Below, one piece after another: positions 63,167 through 64,000 of a DNA stretch of 64,000 bases. Positions within the stretch are counted from its first letter, which is position 1; each line of letters starts with the position of its first letter. The DNA comes from JACPLA01 sp964602055 (GTDB taxonomy: Bacteria; Bacteroidota; Ignavibacteria; UBA10030). A program made the position numbers and the translations under genes. Under the pieces are notes generated by a model that did not search any database, was not told where the DNA came from, and saw only the letters and a list, made by a program, of their open reading frames with translations. The DNA is taken from positions 39,505 through 103,504 of the forward strand of contig CAZRPU010000003.1 of NCBI GenBank assembly GCA_964602055.1, written 5' to 3'.

Positions 63167-63196
63167 GGTGCGCTACCTTGAGTTAAACAAACGTTA

Positions 63197-63730
63197 TTAC
63201 TTTTCGATTTCTACCTGACCAAAATCCAGTTCCACCGGCGTCTTGCGTCCAAAAATACTTACCATGACCTTCACCTTCATCTTTTCCGGATGAACTTCCT
63301 GGACAAATCCGTTGAAATTGTTGAACGGGCCTTCGACGACCTTCACCGGGTCTCCCACTCTGAACGGGACTTCAACCATCTCAACATCTTCCCGTTCCTC
63401 CATCTTCCCGATAAGCCGCCGCACTTCATCCGGCTGGAGCGGGACAGGATTGTTCTTGTCGGGTACAAAACCCAGAACAGAAGGAGCTTCTGAAATGAGG
63501 TGGGTGGTCTCTTTGTCGATAACGACTTCCACAAGAATGTACCCGGGAAAGAAATTCTTGACCTTTGCTTTCTTCTTACCGTCTTTGACCTCGATAACCT
63601 TTTCCGAGGGGATGAGGACGCTTCCGATTTTTTCTGAGAGGTTCAGGCGCGCGACTTCCGATTCAATAAACGCCTTTACTTTTGCCTCGTGGCCGGAATA
63701 AGTCCGGACAACAAACCAACGCTTTTCCAA
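63197..63730 (-). CDS. nusG: Transcription termination/antitermination factor NusG
   Basis: A 177-residue NusG: N-terminal RNA-polymerase-binding domain (RWFVVRTYSGHEAKVKAFIE; FFPGYILVE) and C-terminal KOW domain (FRVGDPVKVVEGPFNNFNGFV). It starts with TTG behind AAGGAAC. It couples transcription to Rho or to ribosomal S10. Confidence 0.97.
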   Translation of the reverse strand: MEKRWFVVRTYSGHEAKVKAFIESEVARLNLSEKIGSVLIPSEKVIEVKDGKKKAKVKNFFPGYILVEVVIDKETTHLISEAPSVLGFVPDKNNPVPLQPDEVRRLIGKMEEREDVEMVEVPFRVGDPVKVVEGPFNNFNGFVQEVHPEKMKVKVMVSIFGRKTPVELDFGQVEIEK

Positions 63731-63741
63731 CGATTGTTCCT

Positions 63742-63924
63742 TTAGAGAATTGCTTTCAGTGCTTCACTGAGGGCGGTATCGACAACCCAGGTAAAGAGGG
63801 AGATCACCAATGTCACGACGATCACGATTTTTGTTGACTCATACAATTCCTCGCGCGTCGGCCAGGTGACCTTCTCCATTTCCTTTGTGATGTCACTAAA
63901 AAAATTTAAGATCTTTTCTTTCAT
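63742..63924 (-). CDS. secE: Preprotein translocase subunit SecE
   Basis: A 60-residue minimal SecE with one membrane segment (about residues 30-50), preceded by the conserved amphipathic helix (EMEKVTWPTREELYESTKIV). It clamps SecY. It lies right after tRNA-Trp and 11 bases before nusG, the classical arrangement. Confidence 0.96.
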   Translation of the reverse strand: MKEKILNFFSDITKEMEKVTWPTREELYESTKIVIVVTLVISLFTWVVDTALSEALKAIL

Positions 63925-63947
63925 CGTTTTCCTCAGAGGACGTTCTG

Positions 63948-64000
63948 CACGTCAGGAGGGACTCGAACCCCCAACCTGCGGTTTTGGAGACCGCTGCTCT
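63948..64000 (-). tRNA. tRNA-Trp (CCA anticodon), cut by window edge
   Basis: The minus strand shows the end of a D-arm, an anticodon stem GCGGT/ACCGC with loop CTCCAAA (anticodon CCA at 63985-63987), the T-arm GGGGG-TTCGAGT-CCCTC and an acceptor strand ending in discriminator G. The 5' part lies beyond the window. The 3' CCA is not encoded in the DNA. Confidence 0.93.

Noticed and set aside
1..64000. CRISPR arrays, insertion sequences, prophage or integrase genes
   Set aside because: No direct-repeat arrays, terminal inverted repeats, transposase or integrase frames were seen anywhere in the window.

Overview
This window looks like chromosomal DNA of a Gram-negative bacterium of the FCB group, most likely a Bacteroidota/Chlorobi/Ignavibacteriota-type lineage. 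The reasons are a TonB-receptor / giant secreted protein / PorV-like trio, a GWxTD-domain protein, a secY-map-infA-rpmJ order without adk, and a tRNA gene that does not encode its CCA end. Several promoters look like classical primary-sigma sites (TTGnnn, 17 bases, TAnnTT) rather than the TTTG/TAnnTTTG type of Bacteroidia, which argues for a branch outside Bacteroidia. This placement is inference from gene content. Every supported gene lies on the minus strand, so the window reads from high to low coordinates.

From 64.0 to 33.0 kb is one nearly unbroken information-processing block: tRNA-Trp, secE, nusG, rplK, rplA, rplJ, rplL, rpoB, rpoC, then (after a strong promoter) rpsL, rpsG, fusA, tuf, then the S10, spc and alpha clusters down to rplQ. 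It encodes core ribosomal proteins, RNA polymerase alpha, beta and beta', EF-G, EF-Tu, IF-1, SecE, SecY and methionine aminopeptidase. engB, a ribosome-assembly GTPase, follows and ends at a clear terminator.

From 32.2 to 29.5 kb a class V aminotransferase and SerA form a small operon, probably for serine synthesis. From 29.4 to 21.1 kb a canonical promoter drives a long leader and three envelope genes: a TonB-dependent receptor with a carboxypeptidase-like N-domain, a 1252-residue secreted protein with a sorting-like C-terminal domain, and a PorV-like barrel. A terminator closes this set. From 21.1 to 16.5 kb lies a second envelope cluster: a PIG-L deacetylase-like protein whose metal-site residues are missing, a GWxTD protein and a beta-propeller protein. 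ssb and a gamma-glutamyltransferase follow.

From 14.2 to 11.4 kb a promoter and a cobalamin riboswitch control a BtuB-like receptor and a DUF6580-like membrane protein. From 11.2 to 8.3 kb are two different glutamate dehydrogenases. From 8.2 to 0.4 kb is a tightly packed set: a receiver-domain/PPDK-type ATP-binding protein, an esterase with a starch-binding-like domain, a small CxxC protein, an S9 peptidase and an NPP-type phosphodiesterase. The left edge cuts a class I fumarase gene. No mobile element, CRISPR array or prophage was seen. The best candidates for undescribed biology are the receiver-PPDK fusion, the pseudo-deacetylase/GWxTD/propeller operon, and the riboswitch-linked DUF6580 protein.
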